A stretch of 64,000 nucleotides of DNA from positions 1,488,001-1,552,000 of the forward strand of contig NC_014643.1 of assembly GCF_000164695.2 (NCBI RefSeq). Direction: 5' to 3'. The notes under the pieces were generated by a model. That model searched no databases and was not told the DNA's origin. It saw nothing but the letters and a program-made list of their open reading frames with translations. Positions 44,697 through 52,786 of the stretch are shown here, piece by piece; the stretch's first letter is position 1, and each line of letters begins with the position of its first letter. Source of the stretch: Rothia dentocariosa ATCC 17931 (GTDB taxonomy: Bacteria; Actinomycetota; Actinomycetes; Actinomycetales; Micrococcaceae). The position numbers were made by a program, and so were the translations under genes.

Positions 44697-45803
44697 GTGT
44701 GCCATAGCCACTCCGAGCAAACCGAAATCACGCAGGAGTATTTAGACTCCCTTGCAGCCTTGGCACACTATAAGATGCCAAGCGAAGAAGAACTGACGGC
44801 GAGCGTGCTTCCGCATGGCTGGCAGATCGAAGAAGGGCAAACTCCCGCGCCCTACCGCGCCGAGCTTTATCGTGACGAGACCGGGGGAGGGATAGCGCAG
44901 GAACCTTCGGGCGAAGGCACCCGCCGCCGCTCCACGAAGGGCGGTGACGGACGGTCCCGCAACCTTGTGTTCCCGCCTGCACCCGAGCCCCTGCCTTACG
45001 CCATCGTCGATAACCACACCCATATGGATCTGCTTGATGGCGAAGTAGAGATTACTGCCCGGGACGCCCTCGACACCGGGGAAAAACTCGGCATAGGTGC
45101 CATTGTGCAGGTTGGCTGCGATATTCCCTCCTCGCTGTATGCGGTTGCCGCCGCCCGCGCCGACCGGCGGGTTTTGGCGGCGGTTGCCGTTCACCCCAAC
45201 ACCGCCCCCGAACTGGAATCCGCCGGTACCCTCGATGAGGCTCTGGAGACCTTGGATGCGCTTGCCGCCGAACCGCGTGTGCGAGCTATCGGCGAGACCG
45301 GGCTCGACTATTTTCGCACCGCGGAGGAAGGTGTTGAAGCTCAGCAGCGCAGCTTTCGCGAGCATATTCGCCTAGCGAAGAAGCACGATCTGGCGCTTCA
45401 GATTCATGACCGGCAGGCGCACGATGATGTAGTGCGCATCCTCCTTGAGGAGGGCGCCCCCGAGCGTACTGTATTTCACTGCTACTCGGGCGGTGTTGAG
45501 CTGGCGCGCATCTGTAATAAGCAGGGCTGGTACATGAGCTTCGCCGGAACCGTGACCTTCAAAAACTCGAAGGATATTCAGGAGTCGTTGCGTGTGGCAC
45601 GCCCTGAGCTGATTCTTGCCGAGACGGATGCGCCTTTTTTGACCCCGCACCCGTTTAGGGGTCGCCCGAATGCCTCTTACATGACGAACTATACGGTGCG
45701 GTTCATGGCGGCGCACCGCGAGCAGAGCCTAGAGGATCTGTGCCGAATTATCCGCGCGAACTCGAAGCGTGTGTACGGCAGCTGGGGAATTGAGGGGTTC
45801 TAG
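44697..45803 (+). CDS. tatD: TatD family metal-dependent DNase
   Basis: A TIM-barrel hydrolase implicated in 3'-5' DNA/RNA end processing. Metal ligands are visible: NHTHMDLL (H107, H109), the acid in GETGLDYF, LQIHDRQAHDDV and ETDAPFLTP. The first ~100 residues are an extension (with low-complexity TKGGDGRSR) absent from E. coli TatD. GTG start with AGGAG at 44686-44690. In many actinobacteria rpfB and rsmA follow; here two glycosyltransferases intervene. Confidence 0.93.
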   Translation: MCHSHSEQTEITQEYLDSLAALAHYKMPSEEELTASVLPHGWQIEEGQTPAPYRAELYRDETGGGIAQEPSGEGTRRRSTKGGDGRSRNLVFPPAPEPLPYAIVDNHTHMDLLDGEVEITARDALDTGEKLGIGAIVQVGCDIPSSLYAVAAARADRRVLAAVAVHPNTAPELESAGTLDEALETLDALAAEPRVRAIGETGLDYFRTAEEGVEAQQRSFREHIRLAKKHDLALQIHDRQAHDDVVRILLEEGAPERTVFHCYSGGVELARICNKQGWYMSFAGTVTFKNSKDIQESLRVARPELILAETDAPFLTPHPFRGRPNASYMTNYTVRFMAAHREQSLEDLCRIIRANSKRVYGSWGIEGF

Positions 45804-46036
45804 ACGATGGTAACGAGTGCATAAGGTATAAGTATTTTTTGTGCCACCTTTGTCGAAGCCTGCATGAACTATCACGCGTATATGCTATTATGGTAGATGC
45901 TATATCTCACCTTAAGGCTTTACCTCATAATTTCTGGAGCAAATTCTGTCTTTGTGTGATATGGCATCCCGATAAATAGCTTTCTATCCCGTAACGTATC
46001 AATAGCATGTTAATGTGAGAGAACTAGGGTAAAGCT
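45804..46036 (+). other. AT-rich gap upstream of the inserted glycosyltransferases
   Basis: About 230 nt, AT-rich, without a gene. It marks a sharp change in composition between tatD and the next gene. Confidence 0.4.
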
Positions 46037-46939
46037 GTGTCAATCATTTCTTTTTCAAAAAGAATAAAACATTATATATGGATTAATTATGTCAAAGATG
46101 GCGCAGGGATAGATAAGATACGTAGTTGGTACTCGCAGAAAAACCCATATTCTTATGACCTTGAGAAATACACTCATCGTATTGGTGATGTTGTTGTGCC
46201 AAACTCTAGTACCTTCTCTGTTAATCACTTATTCTACGATTCCCAACTTCCTAAAGATAATCTTCGAGATGCCCCTAACCAGATATTTGTAGTGTGGACA
46301 GGAGATAACGAAATAACGCCTGCCCGTCGGAAATCACTTAATCTTATTCGCTCCACTAACCCTGAGAGTAAAGTTATTCTGGTGACTCCAGATAATCTGG
46401 ATGACTATATAGTTCCTGGGTATCCTTTACACCCTTCATACGTGAAGTTGAGCTACATTCAGCGTTCCGACTATATGCGTGCCTACCTGATGCACCATCA
46501 CGGTGGTGTCTATATGGATATAAAACCTATGGATAAGCCCTGGTTACCTCTTCTTGAGGAGCTTAATGCTACCCCAGATATGTGGGTGATCGCGCCGCAT
46601 GAAAAAAATTCCCGGAATTCGTCACCAGCAAGTGGGGTATTGGGGAAAGACCAGCGTAACTACTATAGGTCGATTGTGAATATGTCTGCTTATGCGTGCA
46701 AACCATACAGCAGGTTTACCGATGAGTGGATTTCTGAAATACATCGCCGTATGGATTACTTTTCAACCCTTTTAGAGGGGCGTTATAACTCTCAAGCATT
46801 TGAATATATGCCAGAGTATCCTGTCCCCTGGTCTGATTTATCAGGGAATATTGTGAGTCCATTAAGCTTGAAGTATAAAGATAATATAAAAACTATTGCA
46901 GGTATGCAATTTGAAATATATTCCGGTGGATACCGGTAA
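46037..46939 (+). CDS. Capsular-polysaccharide-type glycosyltransferase (OCH1-like)
   Basis: Resembles the DXD-type Gly_transf_sug/GT32 family. FVVWTGDNEITPARRKSL opens the nucleotide-binding fold. SYIQRSDYMRAYLMHHHGGVYMDIKPM is the family core, with its metal-binding Asp in YMDIK. Its donor and acceptor are unknown; a role in a surface polysaccharide is likely. The DNA is markedly AT-rich compared with its tatD and rsmA neighbours, with codons such as AAT, ATA and TTA, hinting at acquisition. The GTG start has AGGG upstream. Confidence 0.85.
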   Translation: MSIISFSKRIKHYIWINYVKDGAGIDKIRSWYSQKNPYSYDLEKYTHRIGDVVVPNSSTFSVNHLFYDSQLPKDNLRDAPNQIFVVWTGDNEITPARRKSLNLIRSTNPESKVILVTPDNLDDYIVPGYPLHPSYVKLSYIQRSDYMRAYLMHHHGGVYMDIKPMDKPWLPLLEELNATPDMWVIAPHEKNSRNSSPASGVLGKDQRNYYRSIVNMSAYACKPYSRFTDEWISEIHRRMDYFSTLLEGRYNSQAFEYMPEYPVPWSDLSGNIVSPLSLKYKDNIKTIAGMQFEIYSGGYR

Positions 46940-46970
46940 ATCATTGTCACATCAAATATAAAGAGGGAAA

Positions 46971-47795
46971 ATGAAAAAATATGTTGTTGCTCTTAAAGAC
47001 GAAAATCGTCTTGAGTATTTCTTCAGTGCTCCAGGGGGCGCTGGTTTTGATATATTTTGGGGAGTAGATGGGCGTGCTTTACCTATTCCTGGGGAAAGCC
47101 CTGAATTTGATAACATCTATTTTGAGAAGAGAGCAGGCCGTCTAGCCCGTCCCGGGGAAGTAGGATGCGCCTTGAGTCATACTTATGTGTGGCGTGATTT
47201 TCTAGAAAGCGGGGAAGAATGGGCGCTTGTTGCTGAGGACGATGCATTGATACACGCCTCCATTGATGAAATTGTTTCTCGGGTTATTGAAAAATCTCTC
47301 AGTATTGGCGTGGTGAATTTTGCGGATGGCTGGTCCACCCAGATGGGTCGTATGAATGCCCGTACCCCTTACCCCCGGTTGTCATTGTTTTCTCCGTTTA
47401 TTTGGGGTCGTCACCGTTTAGGGTACTGCGCTAACGACTGGACTGCCTGTACGGGGCTGTATCTGATCTCTCGGTCGGCGGCGCAGAAAATTATTGAGCA
47501 GATTGATGCGCGCGGTTCACAATACTGGCTGGCGGATGATTGGCCCCTTTTTGCCGCTGATTTTGGGGTGGATATTAAGGTTGTGCAGCCAGGACTGTGC
47601 GGTTGGACAGGAAATAGTCTTATCGAGGAAGACGGGACGCATTTTGTGTACCATAAAGCAAACCAGACAAAAAAACAGCCGCTCCTCAATAAGCTGCGTA
47701 TTTATGCCGCGCCCAAGGCCCGGCTGAAGAATGCCCAAAACATCGTCAAATCGACTTTCTGGCAGGTACGGAAGAAACGCAGAGTTCTCAAGTAA
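46971..47795 (+). CDS. GT25 family glycosyltransferase
   Basis: LPS- or collagen-type galactosyl- or glucosyltransferase fold. [18 protein letters not shown] and [10 protein letters not shown] (with the metal-binding EDD) are the family markers. [23 protein letters not shown] follows. Length 274. It starts 31 nt after the upstream glycosyltransferase, so both form a pair, presumably acting on the same glycan. Its composition is intermediate between the AT-rich upstream gene and GC-richer rsmA. Confidence 0.85.
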   Translation: MKKYVVALKDENRLEYFFSAPGGAGFDIFWGVDGRALPIPGESPEFDNIYFEKRAGRLARPGEVGCALSHTYVWRDFLESGEEWALVAEDDALIHASIDEIVSRVIEKSLSIGVVNFADGWSTQMGRMNARTPYPRLSLFSPFIWGRHRLGYCANDWTACTGLYLISRSAAQKIIEQIDARGSQYWLADDWPLFAADFGVDIKVVQPGLCGWTGNSLIEEDGTHFVYHKANQTKKQPLLNKLRIYAAPKARLKNAQNIVKSTFWQVRKKRRVLK

Positions 47796-47846
47796 ATTAC
47801 TCACACCAATGAGTGACGTCCTTCGACCTAGACCTGCAACCTTTCG

Positions 47847-47852
47847 TAGAAT
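47847..47852 (+). promoter_or_regulatory. Possible -10 element of a leaderless rsmA transcript
   Basis: TAGAAT ends seven bases before GTG 47860, the spacing expected if transcription starts at the codon itself. The -35 is weak (TTCGAC at 47822). Confidence 0.4.
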
Positions 47853-47859
47853 AGATAGG

Positions 47860-48747
47860 GTGAGAGAAAATCTGAACGATAAACCCCTGCTGGGTCCCCA
47901 AGAAATCCGTGACCTTGCCGCGCAGCTGGGCATCCGCCCCACGAAGACCCTGGGGCAGAACTTCGTGATTGACCCGAATACTATTCGCCGCATCGTTACC
48001 GCAGCGGATATTACCGACGACGAAACCGTGCTCGAAATCGGTCCCGGACTAGGCTCTCTCACCCTGGGGTTGGCAGATGCCGCGCGTCACGTTGTCGCGG
48101 TTGAAATCGATCCGCCGTTAGCGCAGCAGCTACCGCATACTATCGCCAAATTCCGCCCCGATAAGGCACAAAACGTTAATGTGGTGCTTATGGACGCTCT
48201 CAAGGTGACTGAGCTTCCCCACACGCCGGATGCGCTGGTCGCTAACCTGCCCTATAACGTGGCGGTTCCGGTGCTTCTGCACCTTTTCGCGCAATTTCCG
48301 AGCATTTGCCACGCCTTGGTGATGGTGCAGGATGAGGTTGCCGATCGTCTGGCGGCGAAACCCGGATCCAAGATTTACGGGGTTCCTTCGGTGAAGGCAA
48401 GCTGGTATGCTGAGGTCTTTAAAGCGGGGGTTATCGGTAAAAACGTATTCTGGCCCGCCCCGAAGATTAACTCCGGGCTTGTGGGTTTCAGTATGCGCCC
48501 GCAACCGCTCGCCGATATTGACCGCGACGAAGTCTTTACCGTGATTGATGCTGCCTTTGCCCAACGGCGGAAGACCCTGCGGGCCGCGCTTGCCTCGTGG
48601 GCTGGTTCTGGTGCTCGTGCCGAGGCGATCCTGACCGAGGCGGGTATTACCCCCACTGAACGTGGTGAAAAGTTAGATATTCACGGGTACATTCGGATTG
48701 CCCAGGCGGCGCATCGGGTGCCAGCTTTAGTGGCGGATGAAAGTTAA
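47860..48747 (+). CDS. rsmA: 16S rRNA dimethyladenosine transferase
   Basis: Dimethylates A1518 and A1519 of 16S rRNA (KsgA). SAM-binding [15 protein letters not shown], the acidic [11 protein letters not shown] and catalytic NLPYN are present; C-terminal [10 protein letters not shown] is typical. [26 protein letters not shown] begins the conserved region nine residues after GTG 47860. That codon is favoured because a -10-like TAGAAT sits right before it; ATG 47809 is an alternative. The neighbour ispE follows, as in mycobacteria. Confidence 0.94.
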   Translation: MRENLNDKPLLGPQEIRDLAAQLGIRPTKTLGQNFVIDPNTIRRIVTAADITDDETVLEIGPGLGSLTLGLADAARHVVAVEIDPPLAQQLPHTIAKFRPDKAQNVNVVLMDALKVTELPHTPDALVANLPYNVAVPVLLHLFAQFPSICHALVMVQDEVADRLAAKPGSKIYGVPSVKASWYAEVFKAGVIGKNVFWPAPKINSGLVGFSMRPQPLADIDRDEVFTVIDAAFAQRRKTLRAALASWAGSGARAEAILTEAGITPTERGEKLDIHGYIRIAQAAHRVPALVADES

Positions 48748-48775
48748 GACCGGAAAACCGGAAGATGGAAAAAGA

Positions 48776-49780
48776 ATGCATGTTCTAGAAACTCGGGCAA
48801 AAGCGCCCGGCAAAGTAAATCTCTATCTTGCCGTGGGTAACCCCCGCGAGGACGGCTACCATCCGCTCGCCACGCTCTTTTCTTCGGTCAATATCTACGA
48901 AACCGTAACCGCACGCGATGGTCAGAAACCGGGAATTACCCTGAGTCTGGATATTGTGCCCGGCTCCCTGGTCGATCAGCAGCACCTTGCCGGAGAGTTT
49001 GATCTAGCCGAGGTGCCGTTGGACGAGTCGAACCTGGCGCATCGTGCAGCCGTCTCTATGGTGCAGGCGCACGGGCTCACCGTGAACGATCTGAACCTGC
49101 ACCTGCATATCGATAAGGCCGTTCCCGTGGCCGGGGGCATGGCGGGTGGCTCGGCAGATGCCGCCGCCGCGCTTCTTGCCGTCGATCAGTATCTCTATGA
49201 GAAGCGGCTTTCCGAACGTACCCTCGGACTCGAAGAGCTGCTTGCCCTAGCTGCGCCTTTGGGTGCTGACGTACCTTTCGTGGTGCGTGCCGCGTTCCCG
49301 CTGGGCGGGTTGGCCGTGGGGGAGGGGACCGGAACCGAGCTGCGCATTGTGGAGCTGCCTGAAGACATGATTCCGCTCGATATTGTGCTGGTCGCCGCCT
49401 CAGAAGGACTCTCGACCCCGCAGGTGTTTAGCGAGCTTGATGAGGGACGCGCCGCCGGGCGTTACCCCGAAGCTGGCGAGCTACAGGTTCCTTCGGGGCT
49501 GCTGCACGCGCTAACCCAGACGGAGGCGCCGATTGCGCGCATCCACGAAATTGGCAGGCAGCTTCGCAACGATTTGCAGGGACCAGCCGTGACCCTAGCA
49601 CCCGATCTTGAAACTATTTTGACCATGGATAATGAGAGCATGGTTGAGGCGTTTGTCTCTGGGTCAGGGCCTACCGTGGCTATTCTTGCGGAGGATGCGA
49701 CCGCAGCTGATGAACTCGCCGCAGCACTTCGCCGCCGAGGCCGTCACGCGATAGCCACACAAACCCCCGCGATGCTCTAA
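48776..49780 (+). CDS. ispE: 4-diphosphocytidyl-2-C-methyl-D-erythritol kinase
   Basis: Phosphorylates CDP-methylerythritol in the MEP pathway, supplying isoprenoids for the carrier lipid made by uppS. GHMP-kinase motifs: KAPGKVNLYLAVG, the ATP loop PVAGGMAGGSADAAAALL and the C-terminal VSGSGPTVAIL. ATG 48776 (GGAA upstream) is preferred; ATG 48737 would overlap the rsmA end. Length 334 from this start. Coupled to rsmA. Confidence 0.94.
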   Translation: MHVLETRAKAPGKVNLYLAVGNPREDGYHPLATLFSSVNIYETVTARDGQKPGITLSLDIVPGSLVDQQHLAGEFDLAEVPLDESNLAHRAAVSMVQAHGLTVNDLNLHLHIDKAVPVAGGMAGGSADAAAALLAVDQYLYEKRLSERTLGLEELLALAAPLGADVPFVVRAAFPLGGLAVGEGTGTELRIVELPEDMIPLDIVLVAASEGLSTPQVFSELDEGRAAGRYPEAGELQVPSGLLHALTQTEAPIARIHEIGRQLRNDLQGPAVTLAPDLETILTMDNESMVEAFVSGSGPTVAILAEDATAADELAAALRRRGRHAIATQTPAML

Positions 49781-49798
49781 TTCCTTGGGAATAGTCCC

Positions 49799-50758
49799 TT
49801 ATTCCTCTGTAATAGGCGCAGTATCCAGCCGCAGCGGCTTCGGAATACGCTTGAGAATGCGGTACTGAAGAATACCCTCCAGCGCCCCAAGATTGCCGCC
49901 CGCCAAATATGCCGCCCGAAAACGAGTCGTAGGGTTTATAAGCTTAGGGGCCTGCCGCAGAATCTCCAGGATAGATGCCTTCGTGCTGGGGCCGCGCATT
50001 CCATGCTGCCGATAGTGCACCCACAGCAGTACCTTGTATTTTTGGTAGGCGCGCTGCTGATGAAAAATGCGTTTAGGTTTATCCCGCAGAATATAGTGCA
50101 GAAGCGGCCCATGCGTAAGCGCCGCCGGAACGCCTGCAAGCTGCACACGCCAGGCAAAATCGGTCTCTTCGGAACTCTTATATGAAGAATCCATACCCCC
50201 GGCTTCAAGATATACGCGGCGAGGAATCGAAAAATTACCCCCGGCAACCGTCGGCAGAAAACCAGCATAGGGGGCGAGCTCATCGTCGTAGAAAATCCTG
50301 GTGCGTGTGCTCAGAGTTTTCTGATCATCGCCGGGTTCAAGACCGTAAGCCCGCAGAACTTCAGGAGTATTAACCCGATCATGAAGCAGAGACCCGCTTG
50401 CTATGACAGGGGAATATAGGTTTTGCACGTGCAGATGCGAAACCACCCAGTCGGGTTCTACAAGATCATCGCCATCGCAGAAGATGAGGACATCACCCGC
50501 GGCTTGTACCGCCCCCATATTGCGGGCGTGGCTGGCTCCGGCACGCTGGGATGCATCTACTACCCGCAGGGGATAGGGGGCATTGTAGCCTTCGACCACA
50601 GCGCGAGTGCCGTCGGTACTGCCGTTATCACAAATGAGCACCTCAAAACTGGGGTTGCCGGTTTGGGCTGCGAGGGCATCAAGCTGCTGCGTAATATAGT
50701 TGGCGCCGTTATACACCGGAATAATGACGGATGCTGCAATGGGCTTGGGGCGAGTCAC
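49799..50758 (-). CDS. GT2 family glycosyltransferase
   Basis: A GT-A fold inverting transferase. ASVIIPVYNGANYI, ICDNGSTDGT, and the metal site IFCDGDDLVEPDW are present. The C-terminal KTRFRAAYLAGGNLGALEGI looks like a membrane-interacting helix. Length 319. It shares 4 nt with the acetyltransferase gene upstream, so the two are co-translated and likely work on the same glycan. It converges with ispE, 18 nt apart. Confidence 0.9.
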   Translation of the reverse strand: MTRPKPIAASVIIPVYNGANYITQQLDALAAQTGNPSFEVLICDNGSTDGTRAVVEGYNAPYPLRVVDASQRAGASHARNMGAVQAAGDVLIFCDGDDLVEPDWVVSHLHVQNLYSPVIASGSLLHDRVNTPEVLRAYGLEPGDDQKTLSTRTRIFYDDELAPYAGFLPTVAGGNFSIPRRVYLEAGGMDSSYKSSEETDFAWRVQLAGVPAALTHGPLLHYILRDKPKRIFHQQRAYQKYKVLLWVHYRQHGMRGPSTKASILEILRQAPKLINPTTRFRAAYLAGGNLGALEGILQYRILKRIPKPLRLDTAPITEE

Positions 50759-51285
50759 GACCGGTCTCCCTTCACCTGCTCGGCTACCGGGTACGAGCTC
50801 CCTTCGGCATCAAGGTCACGGATGCGCCGCGCCGGAACGCCCGCATACACACCATGAGGCGCACAATCGTGCACCACCACGGCACCGGCGGCAATCACGC
50901 ATCCTTCGCCGATCGTAACCCCGGCGGTAATGACAGCGTTTTGCCCCACCCACGTGCCGTTTTTGATGTGTACGGGACGAGTAATATTTGTTCCCGCGCG
51001 CTGAGCGGCAGAACCAATTTCATGGGTATCGGCAAAAATGGTGACGCGCGGCCCCAGAAAAACATTATTTCCCAGAGTCGTATGCGCGCCCACCAAAGTT
51101 TCTTTATTGACAAAACAATTCGTGCCCATTACGACCTTAGGCATAATAGTGGAACTAGGATCGCAATATGTTCCGGTACCAAAAACAATGCCATTTTTGG
51201 TGAGTTCACGTCGTTTTTGCGCATTCGTGCGTTCTCGCCGCATAAGATGCAGGCGGTATTTCAAATCTTTGAGTTTCTGAATCAT
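50755..51285 (-). CDS. Hexapeptide-repeat O-acetyltransferase
   Basis: Left-handed beta-helix acetyltransferase of the maltose/galactoside or LacA type. Hexapeptide repeats GIVFGTGTYCDPSSTIMPKVVMGTN, then NVFLGPRVTIF and the C-terminal GVTIGEGCVIAAGAVVV, with the catalytic His in ADTHEIG. The first ~40 residues are a basic, probably coiled-coil segment. Expected to acetylate a sugar of a surface polysaccharide, using acetyl-CoA. Overlaps the GT2 gene by 4 nt. Confidence 0.9.
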   Translation of the reverse strand: MIQKLKDLKYRLHLMRRERTNAQKRRELTKNGIVFGTGTYCDPSSTIMPKVVMGTNCFVNKETLVGAHTTLGNNVFLGPRVTIFADTHEIGSAAQRAGTNITRPVHIKNGTWVGQNAVITAGVTIGEGCVIAAGAVVVHDCAPHGVYAGVPARRIRDLDAEGSSYPVAEQVKGDRS

Positions 51286-51408
51286 GAGAATTCGTGTGAG
51301 TGAGTGTGACCTATGCGGCTATACCACCGTGGCAAGCCTGTCTGAAGATATTGTAGCCTACCTGCAGGCGGCGGTCAGCGGAGTGTTTTTTGGTAGGGAG
51401 TAACGCGA

Positions 51409-51462
51409 GAGTGTTTTCTTTATACGGGATCAGTTTATGGCACCCGCATGAAGAAAACACTC
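51409..51462. repeat. Inverted repeat in the gap before the GT-B gene
   Basis: Arms GAGTGTTTTCTT (51409-51420) and AAGAAAACACTC (51451-51462), 12 bp perfect, with a 30-nt loop. A third GAGTGTTTT lies nearby at about 51381. It could be a terminator or operator; no T tract follows. Confidence 0.5.
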
Positions 51463-51680
51463 CTGGAATTTATGATGCACTGAGTATTGCCTCCGTGTCT
51501 CTCAATAGTCTGTGATATAAAACCCACTCCGTCATGGTGATTACCAAGTATCCCGGACGATACCTAAAACGTATATACTAAGTGGTATATCGCGCGGTGT
51601 GATGACGCACATTTTGCATAGTTCAGGTCAAAATTACGCGCGACCTATTCCCGCTCGAACTCGCACGAAATGAATACCCC

Positions 51681-52709
51681 ATGCCCCACGACGTAGATAT
51701 TATCGTAGGCGTTCCCGAAGGCGCCGGGTGGGCGCCCATCCATGAGATGGCGCGCCTGATGGCATCGTACTTGGACGCGCGCATCGTCACCCCTGACCCG
51801 AGCGCATCGCTTACACCCGCTACCAAAATTTTGGGGCGCCTGCCGCGTATTCCCGGCGGAGGACGTACCGCCCTTGTTATCGCCAGTGACCCCGGACAGC
51901 TTTACGCTATCGCGCAGCCGCGCCTCGCTGCACGACGCTATGCTGGGGTTTACGGGTGGGTTATCGATAGTTTCTGGGATGACCGCATTCCCGCCATCGC
52001 CACCAACGGAACCTATAACACCGTTTTTGTGGCGGACCGCGACGACGTGCACGATTGGCGCAGTGCCGGGGTCAAAAATGTGCGGGTGCTTCCCTGGGGT
52101 GCAGACGTGTGGAGTAAATTCGATGAGCATCTGGAGCATCCGAAAACCACCGATGTACTTCGTGTGGGGCGCCAACCCCCCGCCTATGACGACGATGAAC
52201 ACACTGCAGAACTTGCCCGGCAAGCTGGAATAACCTTCGCTGGGCGGCCGCCGTTCGGCGTAACCGATCGTGAATCCGTCGAGTCTTTGCAGAGAGCACT
52301 CGCGGACGCCAAGTTTGTACTGGCTTTTAGTACTTTGGTGAGCCCCGCATCGTACACGCACCCAAACAAGGAGTACATTACCGGGCGCTGGACGGACGCG
52401 CTCGCCCACGGGGTGACCGTGGTGGGGCAGGTGCCTAAAACCGAAAGTACGCGCGAGATACTGTGGGATGGAGCGACCGTCGATATTGACCCGCAGGATG
52501 CTCGCGCCGGGCTGAATGCGGTGGCGCAGCTTGTGAGCGAATGGACACCTGAGCAGAGTCGAAACCAGGTGCGTATGGCGCTGCAAAGACTGGATTGGCG
52601 GCACCGTTTCACCGAGCTATTTCAGGCTGCGGGTTTGCGCAGCCCCCGGCTGGATGCGGACCTAAAGGCTATGGCTGCGGAACTTGCGGATGCTTCCCCG
52701 AGTTTATAA
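51681..52709 (+). CDS. GT-B-like glycosyltransferase (CgeB-type)
   Basis: A 342-residue protein resembling spore-maturation CgeB/GT1-like transferases; the fold is inferred from two Rossmann-like halves. The N-terminal half reads HDVDIIVGVPEGAGWAPIHEM and FVADRDDVHDW; the C-terminal half reads SPASYTHPNKEYITGRWTDALAHGVTVVGQ, typical of donor-binding regions. No ribosome binding site precedes ATG 51681. The frame is open upstream to a stop at 51603 with plausible protein sequence (RDLFPLELARNEYP), but without ATG, GTG or TTG; the true start may be non-standard. Substrate unknown. Confidence 0.75.
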   Translation: MPHDVDIIVGVPEGAGWAPIHEMARLMASYLDARIVTPDPSASLTPATKILGRLPRIPGGGRTALVIASDPGQLYAIAQPRLAARRYAGVYGWVIDSFWDDRIPAIATNGTYNTVFVADRDDVHDWRSAGVKNVRVLPWGADVWSKFDEHLEHPKTTDVLRVGRQPPAYDDDEHTAELARQAGITFAGRPPFGVTDRESVESLQRALADAKFVLAFSTLVSPASYTHPNKEYITGRWTDALAHGVTVVGQVPKTESTREILWDGATVDIDPQDARAGLNAVAQLVSEWTPEQSRNQVRMALQRLDWRHRFTELFQAAGLRSPRLDADLKAMAAELADASPSL

Positions 52710-52772
52710 AAAGAGCCTTGATAGTGAATGCAACGTTGAGGAACCCGTTTGATTCGCTATCAAGACTCTTTT
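52709..52772. terminator. Bidirectional terminator
   Basis: Stem of 21 bp with two wobble pairs (52709-52729 with 52751-52771), A and T flanks; separates the convergent GT and ABC-F genes. Confidence 0.82.
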
Positions 52773-52786
52773 AGCAGGGGAGCGGG

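Noticed and set aside
46037..46939. Suspected loss of the second Asp in the DXD motif of the AT-rich glycosyltransferase
   Set aside because: The reading YMDIK is typical of this capsular polysaccharide-type family as I recall it, so it is not treated as a defect.
47809..47859. Extra 17 residues at the RsmA N-terminus from ATG 47809
   Set aside because: No ribosome binding site, and a -10-like hexamer lies inside this stretch; the conserved region starts after GTG 47860.
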